A DNA stretch of 64,000 nucleotides. It comes from Streptomyces tardus. GTDB taxonomy: Bacteria > Actinomycetota > Actinomycetes > Streptomycetales > Streptomycetaceae. The stretch's first letter is position 1. Every line of letters starts with the position of its first letter. Positions 9,586-19,054 of the stretch are shown here, piece by piece. The stretch is taken from the NCBI RefSeq assembly GCF_018101125.2, contig NZ_JAELVF020000001.1, positions 3,210,703-3,274,702 of the forward strand, read 5' to 3'. Position numbers and translations under genes: made by a program. The notes under the pieces were generated by a model. That model had not been told where the DNA came from and did no database searches. It was given only the letters and a program-made list of their open reading frames with translations.

Positions 9586-11715
9586 ATGCAGGACCCTGGT
9601 CAGGTTCCGCCGGGGGCGAAGGCGGTCGCCGGCCGCAGGTCGGCGGTCGCCGCGATCGGCAGCCGGTGGCGCAATGTGAACCTCCTGCCGCACGGGCTGA
9701 TACCGGAGGGCGCCACCGGCAGCCGTGCGCACCCGATGGTGCGGATGTTCGTACGGCTGGTGCGGCGCCCGCTGCTCCAGCTCACCAGGCTCTGGCGGCG
9801 GAATCTGCAGCTGCGGGTGGTCGCCGCCACTCTGCTGCTCTCCATAGCGGTCGTGCTGGTGCTCGGGCTCGTGGTCATCGGCCAGGTGCGCAACGGGCTT
9901 CTGGACGCCAAGCAGCAGGCGGCGCAGAGCCAGGCCGCGGGCGGGTTCGCCGTGGCGACCGAGATGGCCGACAGCGCGGCCGAGGGAGGCCGGGACGGCG
10001 AGGAGTCCGGCACCAGAGCCGTCCAGAACAGCGGCACCTGGCTGACCCAGCTCGTCCAGCAGCTCGCCAGCGGTGGCCAGGGCGTGTACTCCGTCGTCGC
10101 CCTCAACTCGGACGCCGACTCCACCCCCTTCATAGGCGACGAGAACACCAACACCCGCGGCCCGCGCGCCTCCGGCGACGTACGCCCCGACGAGAGCGTC
10201 TCCGCCGAGCTGCGCAGCGCGCTGAACGAGGAGCCCCGGGCACACCAGCAGTACGGGCGGATCATCCGCACCGACAGCAGCTCGCAGCCCGCCCTGATCA
10301 TCGGCAAACGGCTCGCGGACGCGAACGGCAACCCGTACCAGCTCTACTACCTGTTCCCCTTCACGCAGGAGGAGAAGACCCTCTCGCTGGTCAAGGGGAC
10401 GCTGGCGACGGCCGGTGTCTTCGTCGTCGTCCTGCTCGGGGCGATCGCCTGGCTGGTGGTGCGGCAGGTGGTCACCCCGGTGCGGATGGCCGCCGGCATC
10501 TCGGAGCGGCTGGCCGCGGGCCGGCTCCAGGAGCGGATGAAGGTCAGCGGAGAGGACGACATCGCCCGACTGGGCGAGGCCTTCAACAAAATGGCGCGCA
10601 ATCTGCAGCTGAAGATCGGGCAGCTGGAAGAGCTGTCGCGGATGCAGCGCCGCTTCGTCTCGGACGTCTCGCACGAGCTGCGTACGCCCCTGACCACGGT
10701 CCGGATGGCGGCGGACGTCATCCACGAGGCGCGGGACGAGTTCGATCCGGTGACCAAGCGCTCGGCCGAGCTGCTGCTGGGGCAGCTGGACAGGTTCGAG
10801 TCGCTGCTCGCGGAGCTGCTGGAGATCAGCCGCTTCGACGCGGGTGCGGCTGCGCTGGAGGCCGGGCCGATCGACCTGCGCGAGGTGGTGCACCGGGTGC
10901 TGGAGGGGGCCGAGCCGCTGGCGGACGCCAAGGGCAGCCGGCTGCGTGTGCAGGGCGACGATCGTGCGGTGGTGGTGGAGGCCGACGTACGGAGGGTGGA
11001 GCGGATCCTGCGCAACCTCGTCGTCAACGCGATCGAGCACGGCGAGGGCCGGGAGGTCGTGGTCAAGCTGGCTCAGCGCAACGGTGCGGTGGCAGTGGCC
11101 GTACGGGACTACGGCGTCGGTCTGCGTCCCGGCGAGGCCCAGCGCGTCTTCAACCGCTTCTGGCGCGCGGACCCGGCCCGGGCGAGGACGACCGGCGGAA
11201 CCGGCCTCGGACTGTCGATCGCGATCGAGGACGCCCGGCTGCACGGCGGCTGGTTGCAGGCATGGGGCGAGCACGGTGGCGGCTCGCAGTTCCGGCTGAC
11301 GCTGCCGGCTGCGGCGGGAGAGGTGCTGCGCGGCTCGCCGTTGCCGCTGGAGCCCCCGGACGGCGGCCGACCCGACGGTCTCGGTGATTCGGCGGTGGCG
11401 GAGGCAGACGCCTCGGGTCCCGCGGGTTCCTCGGATCCCACGGGCACCGGCTCGGACGCCGTTGATCCGGAACGCACAACCGGCGCCACCGCATCGGAAC
11501 GCACAACGGAAGGCGCCGCACCGGAACGCACCGCACCGGAGACCACTGCACCGGATCGCACCGCACCGGAGACCGCCGCGGCGGGTGCCTCGCCGGCGCG
11601 GCGCGGTGCGGTCGGTGAGGAGAGTCAACCGCCACCGGGCGAGGGCGGGTTGCCGGTGCGCGCCTCCGGTGCGACCCGGGCCGACCGTGCCGAGGAGGCC
11701 GACAGTGAAGAGTGA
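9586..11715 (+). CDS. mtrB: Sensor histidine kinase MtrB
   Basis: This 709-residue membrane kinase has a first membrane segment at about 78-98, an extracytoplasmic loop, a second segment at about 273-292 and a HAMP region. The H box SDVSHELRTPL has its phospho-acceptor at His363. The ATPase domain has the N box NLVVNAIEHG (about 475) and GTGLGLSIA (about 540). It phosphorylates MtrA. About 110 residues after the kinase core form an acidic, Thr/Glu/Pro-rich tail with degenerate repeats of APERTAPE type, absent from a minimal kinase. The last 11 bases overlap lpqB. LpqB is known in mycobacteria to interact with the MtrB sensor domain. Confidence 0.96.
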   Translation: MQDPGQVPPGAKAVAGRRSAVAAIGSRWRNVNLLPHGLIPEGATGSRAHPMVRMFVRLVRRPLLQLTRLWRRNLQLRVVAATLLLSIAVVLVLGLVVIGQVRNGLLDAKQQAAQSQAAGGFAVATEMADSAAEGGRDGEESGTRAVQNSGTWLTQLVQQLASGGQGVYSVVALNSDADSTPFIGDENTNTRGPRASGDVRPDESVSAELRSALNEEPRAHQQYGRIIRTDSSSQPALIIGKRLADANGNPYQLYYLFPFTQEEKTLSLVKGTLATAGVFVVVLLGAIAWLVVRQVVTPVRMAAGISERLAAGRLQERMKVSGEDDIARLGEAFNKMARNLQLKIGQLEELSRMQRRFVSDVSHELRTPLTTVRMAADVIHEARDEFDPVTKRSAELLLGQLDRFESLLAELLEISRFDAGAAALEAGPIDLREVVHRVLEGAEPLADAKGSRLRVQGDDRAVVVEADVRRVERILRNLVVNAIEHGEGREVVVKLAQRNGAVAVAVRDYGVGLRPGEAQRVFNRFWRADPARARTTGGTGLGLSIAIEDARLHGGWLQAWGEHGGGSQFRLTLPAAAGEVLRGSPLPLEPPDGGRPDGLGDSAVAEADASGPAGSSDPTGTGSDAVDPERTTGATASERTTEGAAPERTAPETTAPDRTAPETAAAGASPARRGAVGEESQPPPGEGGLPVRASGATRADRAEEADSEE

Positions 11716-13534
11716 ACGACGCGTGGCAGGTTCGCTGTTCGTGGTCGTGGCGCTGCTGCTCAGCGGATGTGCGTCGATGCCTTCCGGCGGGGATCTCAAA
11801 GAGGTCGACTCGCCGCAGAGGGCGGAGGCGGAGTCGCAGGTGCGGGTGTTCGGGGTGAGCCCCCGCAAGGGTGAGCAACCCCGGCACATCGTCCGGGGGT
11901 TCCTGGAGGCGACCACCAGCGACGAGGCGAACTTCGACACCGCGCGCAAGTACCTCGCTCCGCAGGCCGCCGAGAGCTGGCGGCCTTTCGACCGGACCAT
12001 GGTCGTCAACGGCGGGCCCGACGTGACACCCGATGGTGTGAGGGCCGACGCCGACGGGCTCGGATTCAGCGTCGAGGTGACCGGGGTCCAGGTCGCCGAG
12101 GTCGACGAGAAGAACTCGTACACCTCGCGCGAGGGCGCCTACCTGGAGCGCTTCCACCTGAAGAAGGTCAACGGCGAATGGCGCATCGACAAGCTCCCGC
12201 ACGGACTGGTCGTCGGAGAGCCGGACTTCGAGCGCATCTACCGTTCCGTCAACACCTACTTCTACGCCTCTCTCGGCGAGGACGCCGAGTCCGTGCGGTC
12301 CGGGCGGAACGTGCTGGTGGCCGATCCCGTCTATCTGCGGCGACGGATAGACCCTCTGACGGAGACGGTGTCCGCGCTGCTGAAGGGGCCCTCCAACTGG
12401 CTGCGACCGGTGGTGAACTCGGCCTTTCCCGACGGGGTGCGCATCGCGCAGGGCAAGCGTCCCGCTCTGGACGACTCCGGCGGCCTGCAAGTCACCCTCG
12501 CGCCCGGTGGCAAAGGCGGCAGCGTGGAGGTCGATCGTCAGACCTGCCGGCGGATGGCCGCCCAACTGCTGCACACCGCCGACCAGCAGTCCTCGGCCAC
12601 CATCCAGCAGGTGGAACTGAAGGACGGGCGCGGGGAGTTGTGCGGCACGGACCGCACCGCTGCCGCTGATTTCGCGCCGGGACTGCTGAACGGCCCGGCG
12701 GCGCGGCAGTACTACCTGGACGGCAGCAGCCGACTGATCGCCATAGACGAGGAGAACAAGCCGGGCGCCACCGTCGACGGCCCGTTCGGTGCGGGGCACA
12801 TGGCGACGGGCTCGGTCGCGGTCAGCCGGGACGAAAGTCTGGGGGCCGGTGTGGTCGCGGACGGCGGCGAGTTGTACGTCGCCTCCCTCTCGGGTGGCGG
12901 TGAGTTCGACGATCCGGCTCTGACGAGCCGCGGAGGAACCAACAGCACCCGTCTGTCCGCACCCAGTTGGGACGGCCTCGGTGATCTGTGGGTCGCCGAC
13001 CGGGACGAGCGCAGGCCGCGTCTGCTGCGGCTTCGGGACGGCCGGGGCGAGCCACAGACGGTGCCGGTGGCAGGGCTCGGCACCGACCGGATAGAGGCGA
13101 TACGGATGTCGGCGGACGGCACCCGTATCGCACTGCTGGTGGACGACGGCGAGTCGACCACCCTGCAGCTGGGCCGAGTTGAGCGGACGACGGCGGACGA
13201 CGGCGAGGCGCTCGTCCGGGTCCGTGCGCTGCGGCCTGCCGCGCCCCAACTCGAAAGAGTGACAGCGGTCTCCTGGGCGGGGGCCAGCCGACTGGTGCTC
13301 GTGGGCAAGGAGCCGGGAGGCGTGCAGCAGCTGCGAGTGGTGTCCACGGACGGGTCGGCGGGGGTTCCGCCCACTCTGCCGGGGGTCAACAACGTGCGGG
13401 GCATAGCCGCTTCGGAGAACGAGGAGCGCCCGTTGCTCGCGGACTCCGAGGAGGGCATAGTGCGGCTGCCGCGTCGTGACGGCAGCTGGCAGGAGGTCAC
13501 CAAAGAGGGATCCGCACCGATCTACCCGGGCTGA
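11705..13534 (+). CDS. lpqB: Lipoprotein LpqB
   Basis: This 609-residue lipoprotein starts with a signal peptide and lipobox LLSGC, with the lipidated Cys at position 22. A GerMN-type domain lies in the middle (about 200-330) and a beta-propeller-like C-terminal half follows. In mycobacteria LpqB is an envelope partner that tunes MtrB activity. The start is GTG at 11705, inside the end of mtrB. The longer upstream frame lacks a signal peptide, whereas this start puts a basic stretch and hydrophobic core directly before the lipobox. Confidence 0.94.
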   Translation: MKSERRVAGSLFVVVALLLSGCASMPSGGDLKEVDSPQRAEAESQVRVFGVSPRKGEQPRHIVRGFLEATTSDEANFDTARKYLAPQAAESWRPFDRTMVVNGGPDVTPDGVRADADGLGFSVEVTGVQVAEVDEKNSYTSREGAYLERFHLKKVNGEWRIDKLPHGLVVGEPDFERIYRSVNTYFYASLGEDAESVRSGRNVLVADPVYLRRRIDPLTETVSALLKGPSNWLRPVVNSAFPDGVRIAQGKRPALDDSGGLQVTLAPGGKGGSVEVDRQTCRRMAAQLLHTADQQSSATIQQVELKDGRGELCGTDRTAAADFAPGLLNGPAARQYYLDGSSRLIAIDEENKPGATVDGPFGAGHMATGSVAVSRDESLGAGVVADGGELYVASLSGGGEFDDPALTSRGGTNSTRLSAPSWDGLGDLWVADRDERRPRLLRLRDGRGEPQTVPVAGLGTDRIEAIRMSADGTRIALLVDDGESTTLQLGRVERTTADDGEALVRVRALRPAAPQLERVTAVSWAGASRLVLVGKEPGGVQQLRVVSTDGSAGVPPTLPGVNNVRGIAASENEERPLLADSEEGIVRLPRRDGSWQEVTKEGSAPIYPG

Positions 13535-13565
13535 CCTCCCCGAGCCGCCTCTCTCCGGACGGCCC

Positions 13566-13610
13566 TGCGCGGGCCGGTTCTGCGCGGGCCGGTTCTGCGC
13601 GGGCCGGTTC
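13566..13610 (+). repeat. 15-bp tandem repeat, three perfect copies
   Basis: The unit TGCGCGGGCCGGTTC occurs three times without interruption at 13566, 13581 and 13596, in the 222-bp spacer between lpqB and comF. No gene is seen in the spacer. The repeat is a minisatellite with no known role and could vary between strains. Confidence 0.9.
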
Positions 13611-13756
13611 TGCGCCGAGCCTGCGCGTCGGGGCCGGACCTCGGGTCGTGAGCGACGGGGCCCGCCCGGACCGGGCCCCGCTGTGCGGCGCGACGTCGCG
13701 TGGCGGCCCGTACGTCTGGACCGGCGTACGGCGGGTGGGCGAGGGATGGGGGCGTC

Positions 13757-14572
13757 ATGGCGTGGTGGGAGCACTTGGTCGACCTGGTGCTGCCGGTCGA
13801 CTGCGCGGGCTGCGGTGCGCCGAGACAGGCGTGGTGCGCCGACTGCGCAAGGGAGTTGACCGATGCGGGGGTGCTCGGCCGGGTGCGGCCGAGTCCGTGC
13901 CCGCCGGGGCTGCCCGCCGTGTACGCCTGCGCGGAGTACGCGGACGCGGTGCGGGCGGCGCTGTTGGCGCACAAGGAGCGGGGAGTGCTGCGTCTGGCCG
14001 GGCCGCTGGGCGAAGCACTGGCGGGTGCGGTGCGGGTGGCACTGAGGGCCGAGCGACTCGGAACGGGCGCCTCTGCGGAGCCGCCGCATCGAGAGATCGA
14101 CAGGGCCCCCCGGGGCCCGGCGCGCGGGGCTGCCGGGCGCGAGAACGGCGTGCGCGGGGCAGCCGCGGGCTCGGGCGAGAGGACGGTCCTGCTGGTGCCG
14201 GTGCCGTCCTCCCGACGCTCGGTGGCCGCGCGCGGCCACCATCCGACGCTGCGGCTGGCCCGGGCGGCGGCGGCCCGACTGCGCGCCGAAAACACGGACA
14301 CAGAGCTGCTCCCGGCGCTCGGCCTGGCGCGACGGACGACCGATCAGGCAGGGCTGACCGCCGAACAGCGGGCCGCGAACGTACGGGGCGCCTTCGCCGT
14401 ACGTGCGGGAGCGGAGTCCCTGCTGCGGGGCCGGCGGGTGGTGCTGGGGGACGACCTGTTGACCACCGGGGCCTCACTGGCGGAGGCCGCACGTGCGGTG
14501 CGGGCGGCGGGCGGCACGGTCGTGGGAGCCGCGGTGGTGGCGGCCCCCAGGGGGTCGCGAGCGGGCACCTGA
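13757..14572 (+). CDS. ComF-family phosphoribosyltransferase
   Basis: This 271-residue protein has an N-terminal four-Cys zinc site (Cys16, 19, 27, 30 in CAGCGAPRQAWCADC) and a C-terminal type-I PRTase loop VVLGDDLLTTGASL, the PRPP-binding motif. Family members include competence protein ComFC; in non-competent actinomycetes the substrate is unknown. Between the two halves (about 95-140) sits an Arg/Gly/Ala-rich insertion unlike a folded domain. The start is taken at ATG 13757, just before the MAWWEHLVDLVLP block typical of the family. The earlier in-frame ATG would add 19 unrelated residues. Confidence 0.85.
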   Translation: MAWWEHLVDLVLPVDCAGCGAPRQAWCADCARELTDAGVLGRVRPSPCPPGLPAVYACAEYADAVRAALLAHKERGVLRLAGPLGEALAGAVRVALRAERLGTGASAEPPHREIDRAPRGPARGAAGRENGVRGAAAGSGERTVLLVPVPSSRRSVAARGHHPTLRLARAAAARLRAENTDTELLPALGLARRTTDQAGLTAEQRAANVRGAFAVRAGAESLLRGRRVVLGDDLLTTGASLAEAARAVRAAGGTVVGAAVVAAPRGSRAGT

Positions 14573-15017
14573 GCGGTGTGCCGGTGGGCGACCGGCCCGC
14601 CGCCGTACGCGCTCGGCCCCCGGGTCTCCCGTTTGACACCGGGTGCCTATGTGCGCGGCTCCGGAACTGCCGGGAGCGCCGTGTCGTTGCAGGTGGTGAG
14701 GAGAAGGGGAGGTGATGACTGCTGAGGTACGCACCGGTAGGGGGTGCCGACCTTCCCCCGAGAGGGGTATTTTCGGAGGTGAGGAAGCAGTATTTGTTCC
14801 ACCGAGCGGAACATGCGCGGTTCGTCGCGTTTCCCCGACTCTGCTAGCCGTCTCTCGACCAGAGGGAATGGCGATCTTCCCAGTGGGGGAGAAGGAGGTG
14901 GAAGTCGCAACCCGACGTAACGCCGGAGAGCGGCCGGTAGCCCCGGCGCTGTTCGGCACCAGTGCACAAAGGATGCACTCCGCATCGTCGCGGAGTCGTC
15001 CGGGAACGGAGTTCTGC
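14573..15017 (+). other. Long leader before hpf, no gene seen
   Basis: There are 445 bp between comF and the hpf start. The frame is open from an ATG at 14712, but the encoded 102 residues look unlike any HPF and lack Streptomyces codon bias, so this is treated as leader. A TTGACA at 14633-14638 has no matching -10 at normal spacing. A GGGTAT at 14765-14770 could be the -10 of a stress-sigma promoter, but no convincing -35 was found. The length would allow several promoters, as expected for a stress- and growth-phase-controlled gene. Confidence 0.5.
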
Positions 15018-15716
15018 GTGGACATCGTCGTCAAGGGCCGTAAGACAGAGGTTCCGGAGCGGTTCCGCAAGCACGTGGCCGAGAAGCTCAAGCTGGAGAA
15101 GATCCAGAAGTTCGACGCCAAGGTGATCCGTCTGGACGTCGAGGTGTCCAAGGAGCACAACCCGCGTCAGGCGGAGCGTTCCGACCGGGTGGAGATCACC
15201 CTCCGCCACCGGGGACCCGTAATCCGTGCCGAGGCAGCCGCGGCCGACGCGTACGCGGCGCTGGACCTCGCAGCGGAGAAGCTGGAGTCCCGCCTGCGCA
15301 GGCGTCACGACAAGCGCACCTCGCGCCGTGGCAACGGACGCATCCCGGCCAGCGACGTCGCCGCCATGGTCCCCGACGCCGCCACTCTGAACGGCAACGG
15401 AGAGCTTGGAGCGCCGTCGACGGACGAGCCGGCCACCGAGACCGTCGTGACCAGGGCAGGCCCCTTGGAGGTCCAGGGCGAGGGCCCCATCATCGTCCGC
15501 GAGAAGACGCACAAGGCAGCACCGATGACGCTTGACCAGGCCCTCTACGAGATGGAGCTGGTCGGGCACGACTTCTACCTGTTCGTCGATTCCGACAACA
15601 AGCAGCCCAGCGTGGTCTATCGCAGGCACGCGTACGACTACGGCGTCATCCACCTCGACCCGGACCCCTTCGTCGAGGAGCCGCCCCACGGCGCCGGTGG
15701 TGCCCTCGGTGGCTGA
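15018..15716 (+). CDS. hpf: Ribosome hibernation promoting factor (long form)
   Basis: This 232-residue long-form HPF binds the 30S decoding region with its N-terminal domain (about 1-100, starting VDIVVKGRKTEVPERF). Its C-terminal domain (about 170-232, containing EMELVGHDFYLFVDSDNKQ) dimerises 70S ribosomes into inactive 100S particles during stress or stationary phase. The two are joined by a flexible linker. The start is GTG at 15018, with AACGGAG about 5 nt upstream and the family's usual first residues. It is monocistronic, with a long upstream leader and a terminator downstream. Confidence 0.95.
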   Translation: MDIVVKGRKTEVPERFRKHVAEKLKLEKIQKFDAKVIRLDVEVSKEHNPRQAERSDRVEITLRHRGPVIRAEAAAADAYAALDLAAEKLESRLRRRHDKRTSRRGNGRIPASDVAAMVPDAATLNGNGELGAPSTDEPATETVVTRAGPLEVQGEGPIIVREKTHKAAPMTLDQALYEMELVGHDFYLFVDSDNKQPSVVYRRHAYDYGVIHLDPDPFVEEPPHGAGGALGG

Positions 15717-15733
15717 GTGGGTCTGACTCGTAT

Positions 15734-15761
15734 CCCGGCCCGGCAGCACTGCCGGGCCGGG
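15734..15761 (+). terminator. Rho-independent-type hairpin after hpf
   Basis: A 12-bp perfect stem pairs 15734-15745 with 15750-15761 around a GCAC loop, 18 bp after the hpf stop. There is no T-run, which is common for Streptomyces terminators. Confidence 0.7.
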
Positions 15762-15956
15762 GCGGTGCCCGTGCGCACCCGTGTGTACCCCGCACGCGCT
15801 CGGCACGCTTCGGTGCGCCGTACAAGGCCCCCGTTGTCGCGTCAACTGCCTGCCGCCACGCCTATACCATGGGCATTACTGTCCAACCGGCCTCCTGCTC
15901 AGCCTGGTTGGCGATGACTGCGTTGGACACGGCATGGCTTTGCAGGGGGAGGACGA

Positions 15957-16706
15957 ATGACGGACAGCTTCGGGCCGATGATGCCCGACGCCTACCGGAA
16001 CCGCGGGCCCGAGCGAGCCGTGCTCCGAACCGACATGCCGCAGCCCGAGCCGATCCGGGTGCTGGTGGTCGACGACCACGAGCTCTTCCGCCGCGGCCTG
16101 GAGATCGTCCTCGCGCAGGAGGAGGACATCGAGGTCATCGGTGAGGCGGGTGACGGAGCCGAAGCCGTTCACAAGGCCGCCGACCTCCTCCCGGACATCG
16201 TGCTGCTGGACGTGCGGATGCCTCGGCGAGGCGGCATCGAGGCCTGCACGGCGATCAAAGAGGTCGCACCGAGCGCCAAGATCATCATGCTGACCATCAG
16301 CGACGAGGAAGCCGACCTCTACGAGGCGATCAAGGCCGGGGCGACCGGCTATCTGCTGAAGGAGATCTCCACCGACGAGGTTTCCGCGGCGATTCGGGCG
16401 GTGGCGGACGGGCAGTCGCAGATCAGCCCCTCCATGGCGGCGAAGCTGCTGACCGAGTTCAAGTCCATGATCCAGCGCACCGACGAGAGCAAGCTGGTGC
16501 CCGCCCCGAAGCTGACCGATCGGGAGCTGGAGGTGCTGAAGCTCGTGGCCACCGGAATGAACAACCGCGACATCGCCAAAGAGCTCTTCATCAGCGAGAA
16601 CACGGTCAAGAACCATGTGCGCAACATCCTGGAGAAACTCCAGCTGCACTCCCGCATGGAAGCTGTTGTCTACGCGATGCGCGAGAAGATCCTGGAGATC
16701 CGCTAG
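15957..16706 (+). CDS. orrA: Orphan NarL/LuxR-type response regulator (OrrA-like)
   Basis: This 249-residue regulator has about 33 extra residues, then a receiver domain with the acidic pair VVDDH (38-42) and the acceptor Asp85 (IVLLDVRMP). A C-terminal LuxR helix-turn-helix (about 185-245) contains LTDRELEVLKLVATGMNNRD. No kinase gene lies next to it, so it is an orphan. By position after hpf it corresponds to S. coelicolor SCO3008, reported to work with orphan kinase OhkA in development and antibiotic control. That identity rests on memory of synteny. A strong ribosome site GGGGGAGG lies 5 nt before the ATG. Confidence 0.85.
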   Translation: MTDSFGPMMPDAYRNRGPERAVLRTDMPQPEPIRVLVVDDHELFRRGLEIVLAQEEDIEVIGEAGDGAEAVHKAADLLPDIVLLDVRMPRRGGIEACTAIKEVAPSAKIIMLTISDEEADLYEAIKAGATGYLLKEISTDEVSAAIRAVADGQSQISPSMAAKLLTEFKSMIQRTDESKLVPAPKLTDRELEVLKLVATGMNNRDIAKELFISENTVKNHVRNILEKLQLHSRMEAVVYAMREKILEIR

Positions 16707-16839
16707 AGCTCTCCAGGGCCACGGCAGGTGCACCCCGGGTTCGGTGGTGCCGAGCGACGAGACGGCAGGCGTTGGGCGCTCGCGCAGGTCGGCCCGTCGT
16801 GCCGACGACCCGATTCCGCCCGAGTCCGGCGCAGTTCAT

Positions 16840-16869
16840 GGGTGCTGGGTGCTGGGTGCTGGGTGTGCT
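16840..16869 (+). repeat. 7-bp tandem repeat GGGTGCT
   Basis: Three perfect copies and one imperfect copy of GGGTGCT lie in the 207-bp spacer where orrA and the YcaQ-like gene converge. No gene is seen in the spacer. Short tandem units of this kind can slip in copy number. Confidence 0.85.
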
Positions 16870-16913
16870 GGTTCACGGTCGCCGCAGCCCCGGGCGGGGC
16901 CCGATGAGCCGCC

Positions 16914-18086
16914 TCAGTGGTCGCCGGCCCTGAGCACTGCCCGCAGCTCCCGGGACAGTTCGGGATCGTCGCAGCGCTCGATCCGCACCTCCGTGCAGCC
17001 CACCCAACTCGCCGCCTCCGCCAGGGCCTTCGCCATCGGGCGCACAGCGCTGCGGTCGGCCATGGAGACCTGCCGCGCCACCAGGGCGGTGCCTTCGCGG
17101 GCGGGGTCGACCCGGCCCGCCAGCCGGCCTCCGGCGAGCAGCGGCATCGCGAAGTACCCGTGCACCCGGCGGGGTCTGGGGACGTACGCCTCAAGGCGGT
17201 GAGTGAAGCCGAAGATGCGCTCGGTACGCGGTCTGTCCCAGATCAGGGAGTCGAACGGCGACAGCAGCGTCGTACGGTGACGGCCTCTCGCAGACGCCTC
17301 CAACGCGCCGGGATCGGCCCACGCAGCCTTCTCCCAGCCCTCGACGGTGACGGGAACCAGCCCCGTGTCGGGCAGAACGGACTCCACCTGGGCCGCTTTG
17401 AGCCGGTGGTAGTCCGCCAGGTCCGCGCGGGTGGCGACGCCCATCGCGGCGCCGGCCTGGGCGACCAACTGCCGCAGGCACTCGGCGTCTGCCAGCTCGT
17501 CGTGGCGCAGCCCGACCGGCACGGCCCGCTCGACGAGGTCGTAGACCCGCTTCCAGCCGCGCCGCTCCACACAGACGACCTCGCCGCGGTCGAGCAGCAG
17601 CTCGACCGCGATCTTGGTCTCCGACCAGTCCCACCACTCCCCGCCGTTCTTCGCGCCGCCCAACTCGGAGGCGGTGCAGGGCCCTTCGCCCCGGAGGTGG
17701 TCGAGCACCCGCGCGCAGACGGCGTCCGCGTCCGGCAGTGTGTGCCAGCGCCGCCCGGCCGCCCGCCGCTCCCGTCTCCGGAAGGCAAAGAGCGGCCACT
17801 CCTCGATCGGCAGGATGCATGCAGCGTGCGACCAGTACTCGAAGGAGGTCGTGCCGGACCAGTACGCGGCTTCCACGGTGGATCTGGGGACCGAGCCCAG
17901 CCGCGCGTACGGCACCAGCTCGTGCGAGCGCGCGAGCACCGAGATCGTGTCCAACTGCACCGCTCCCAGAGCGCGCAGCACGCCGCGGACACCGGCCGCG
18001 CGGTCGGGGGCGCCGAGCAGCCCCTGAGCCCGCAGGGCGATGCGACGAGCCTCGTCGGCGGAGAGATTCAGCGCCGGAGTAGTCAT
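16914..18086 (-). CDS. YcaQ-like winged-helix DNA-binding protein
   Basis: This 390-residue protein belongs to the HTH_42 / YcaQ family. Its start LNLSADEARRIALRAQGLLG, the VLRALGAVQLDTISVLARSHELVPYARLG region (about 38-67) and the C-terminal PRPRRVHGYFAMPLLAGGRL region are recognisable. E. coli YcaQ is a DNA glycosylase that unhooks interstrand cross-links. Streptomyces paralogues such as AlkZ protect against DNA-alkylating antibiotics such as azinomycin. Whether this copy has glycosylase activity cannot be told from sequence alone. It is a single gene, convergent with orrA. The ATG at 18086 gives the standard N-terminus. Confidence 0.85.
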   Translation of the reverse strand: MTTPALNLSADEARRIALRAQGLLGAPDRAAGVRGVLRALGAVQLDTISVLARSHELVPYARLGSVPRSTVEAAYWSGTTSFEYWSHAACILPIEEWPLFAFRRRERRAAGRRWHTLPDADAVCARVLDHLRGEGPCTASELGGAKNGGEWWDWSETKIAVELLLDRGEVVCVERRGWKRVYDLVERAVPVGLRHDELADAECLRQLVAQAGAAMGVATRADLADYHRLKAAQVESVLPDTGLVPVTVEGWEKAAWADPGALEASARGRHRTTLLSPFDSLIWDRPRTERIFGFTHRLEAYVPRPRRVHGYFAMPLLAGGRLAGRVDPAREGTALVARQVSMADRSAVRPMAKALAEAASWVGCTEVRIERCDDPELSRELRAVLRAGDH

Positions 18087-18423
18087 GCGGCCAGCCTAGG
18101 TCGTACCACTGACAGGCCGGTCGCCGCTGCGGCCGTACCGCCGGTCGGGGCCGCGCGGAAACGGCAACGTACGGCGGCAGGTACCAACACGGCAGTGCGA
18201 CACGGGAGTACGGCAACCGCACCGCTCGGGGCGACGCACCGTACGAGGCGCACCGGCGGGGGCGCCGGTGTGCGTACGGGCGGCGGCCCCCGGCCCCGGC
18301 AGTACCGGCCCCCAAAACCCGTTACCCGGCGGCTGTTGCCGGACTCGGCGGCGTACGACCCGCGCAGGGAACGGTGTTCGGAGCGGAGACGCCCGAGCCC
18401 GCCGCGCCACGGGGCGTGAAGGG

Positions 18424-18453
18424 GGCGCCCTCCCGGCCGGCCGGGAGGGCGCC
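18424..18453 (-). terminator. Perfect 30-bp palindrome, terminator of the GNAT gene
   Basis: Bases 18424-18453 form a perfect inverted repeat (GGCGCCCTCCCGGCC and its complement) 20 bp beyond the stop of the minus-strand GNAT gene. It lies in the 386-bp spacer 18087-18472. The rest of that spacer shows no gene, only small GC hairpins such as 18249-18270. Confidence 0.7.
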
Positions 18454-18472
18454 GACCTCGGCGAGGCCGGGC

Positions 18473-19054
18473 TCAGCCGCCGGGCCGGTACGGCGTGCGG
18501 GCCGATATGCCGAAGTCCTGCGGGAGCAGCGCGCCCACCCACACGTCCCTGCGGACACCGGCGTTGACCATCCGTGCGCGCTGTGTCCCCTCCATCACGA
18601 AACCGACGCTCCGTGCGACCGCCCGCGAAGCCTCGTTGCCCACTTCGGCGAGCCACTCGAGGCGCTCGACGCCCAGTTCGCGGAACGACCACCGCGCGAC
18701 GGCCCGTGCGGCCTCCGCGGTGTACCCGTGTCCGCGCTGCCGCGGGTCGGTCCAGAAGCCGAGCTCGGCGCGGCACTCGGGCGCGCCGAGCCGGGTGAGA
18801 CCGACCAGCCCCATCGAGCCGACGAACGTCCCGTCCGCGGTGAACACCCCGAAGTTGTAGAGAGTGTCCCCGCTCCACCCCGCCGGGCTGATGACTCCGA
18901 CGAACTCCTCCGCGTGCTTGAACTGGTACGGGTTGGGTACGGTCGTCCAGCGCAGGATGTCCGCGTCCTGGCAGGCCCGGTGAACGGCCTCGGCGTCCCG
19001 CGGTTCGAGAGGACGCAGTACGAGCCGCTCCGTGGTGAGCGTCGGTGGTTGCAT
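18473..19054 (-). CDS. GNAT acetyltransferase, RimJ/RimL type
   Basis: This 193-residue protein has the RimJ/RimL-like opening [18 protein letters not shown], a central strand region GSMGLVGL, the acetyl-CoA site [20 protein letters not shown] (Q/RxxGxG type) and [18 protein letters not shown] near the end. Such enzymes acetylate N-terminal or small-molecule amines; the substrate is unknown. The frame stays open upstream of ATG 19054, but homology and the normal family N-terminus begin there. It is divergent from secA with 187 bp between starts. Confidence 0.88.
   Translation of the reverse strand: MQPPTLTTERLVLRPLEPRDAEAVHRACQDADILRWTTVPNPYQFKHAEEFVGVISPAGWSGDTLYNFGVFTADGTFVGSMGLVGLTRLGAPECRAELGFWTDPRQRGHGYTAEAARAVARWSFRELGVERLEWLAEVGNEASRAVARSVGFVMEGTQRARMVNAGVRRDVWVGALLPQDFGISARTPYRPGG

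Noticed and set aside
9415..12123. Minus-strand open frame of 902 residues
   Set aside because: Antisense to mtrB/lpqB with Arg-rich, low-complexity translation and no domain.
14633..14638. TTGACA as the hpf promoter -35
   Set aside because: No TANNNT-like -10 was found 16-19 bp downstream.
14712..15017. N-terminal extension of hpf from ATG 14712
   Set aside because: The added residues have no HPF homology and poor codon bias, and GTG 15018 has a good ribosome site.
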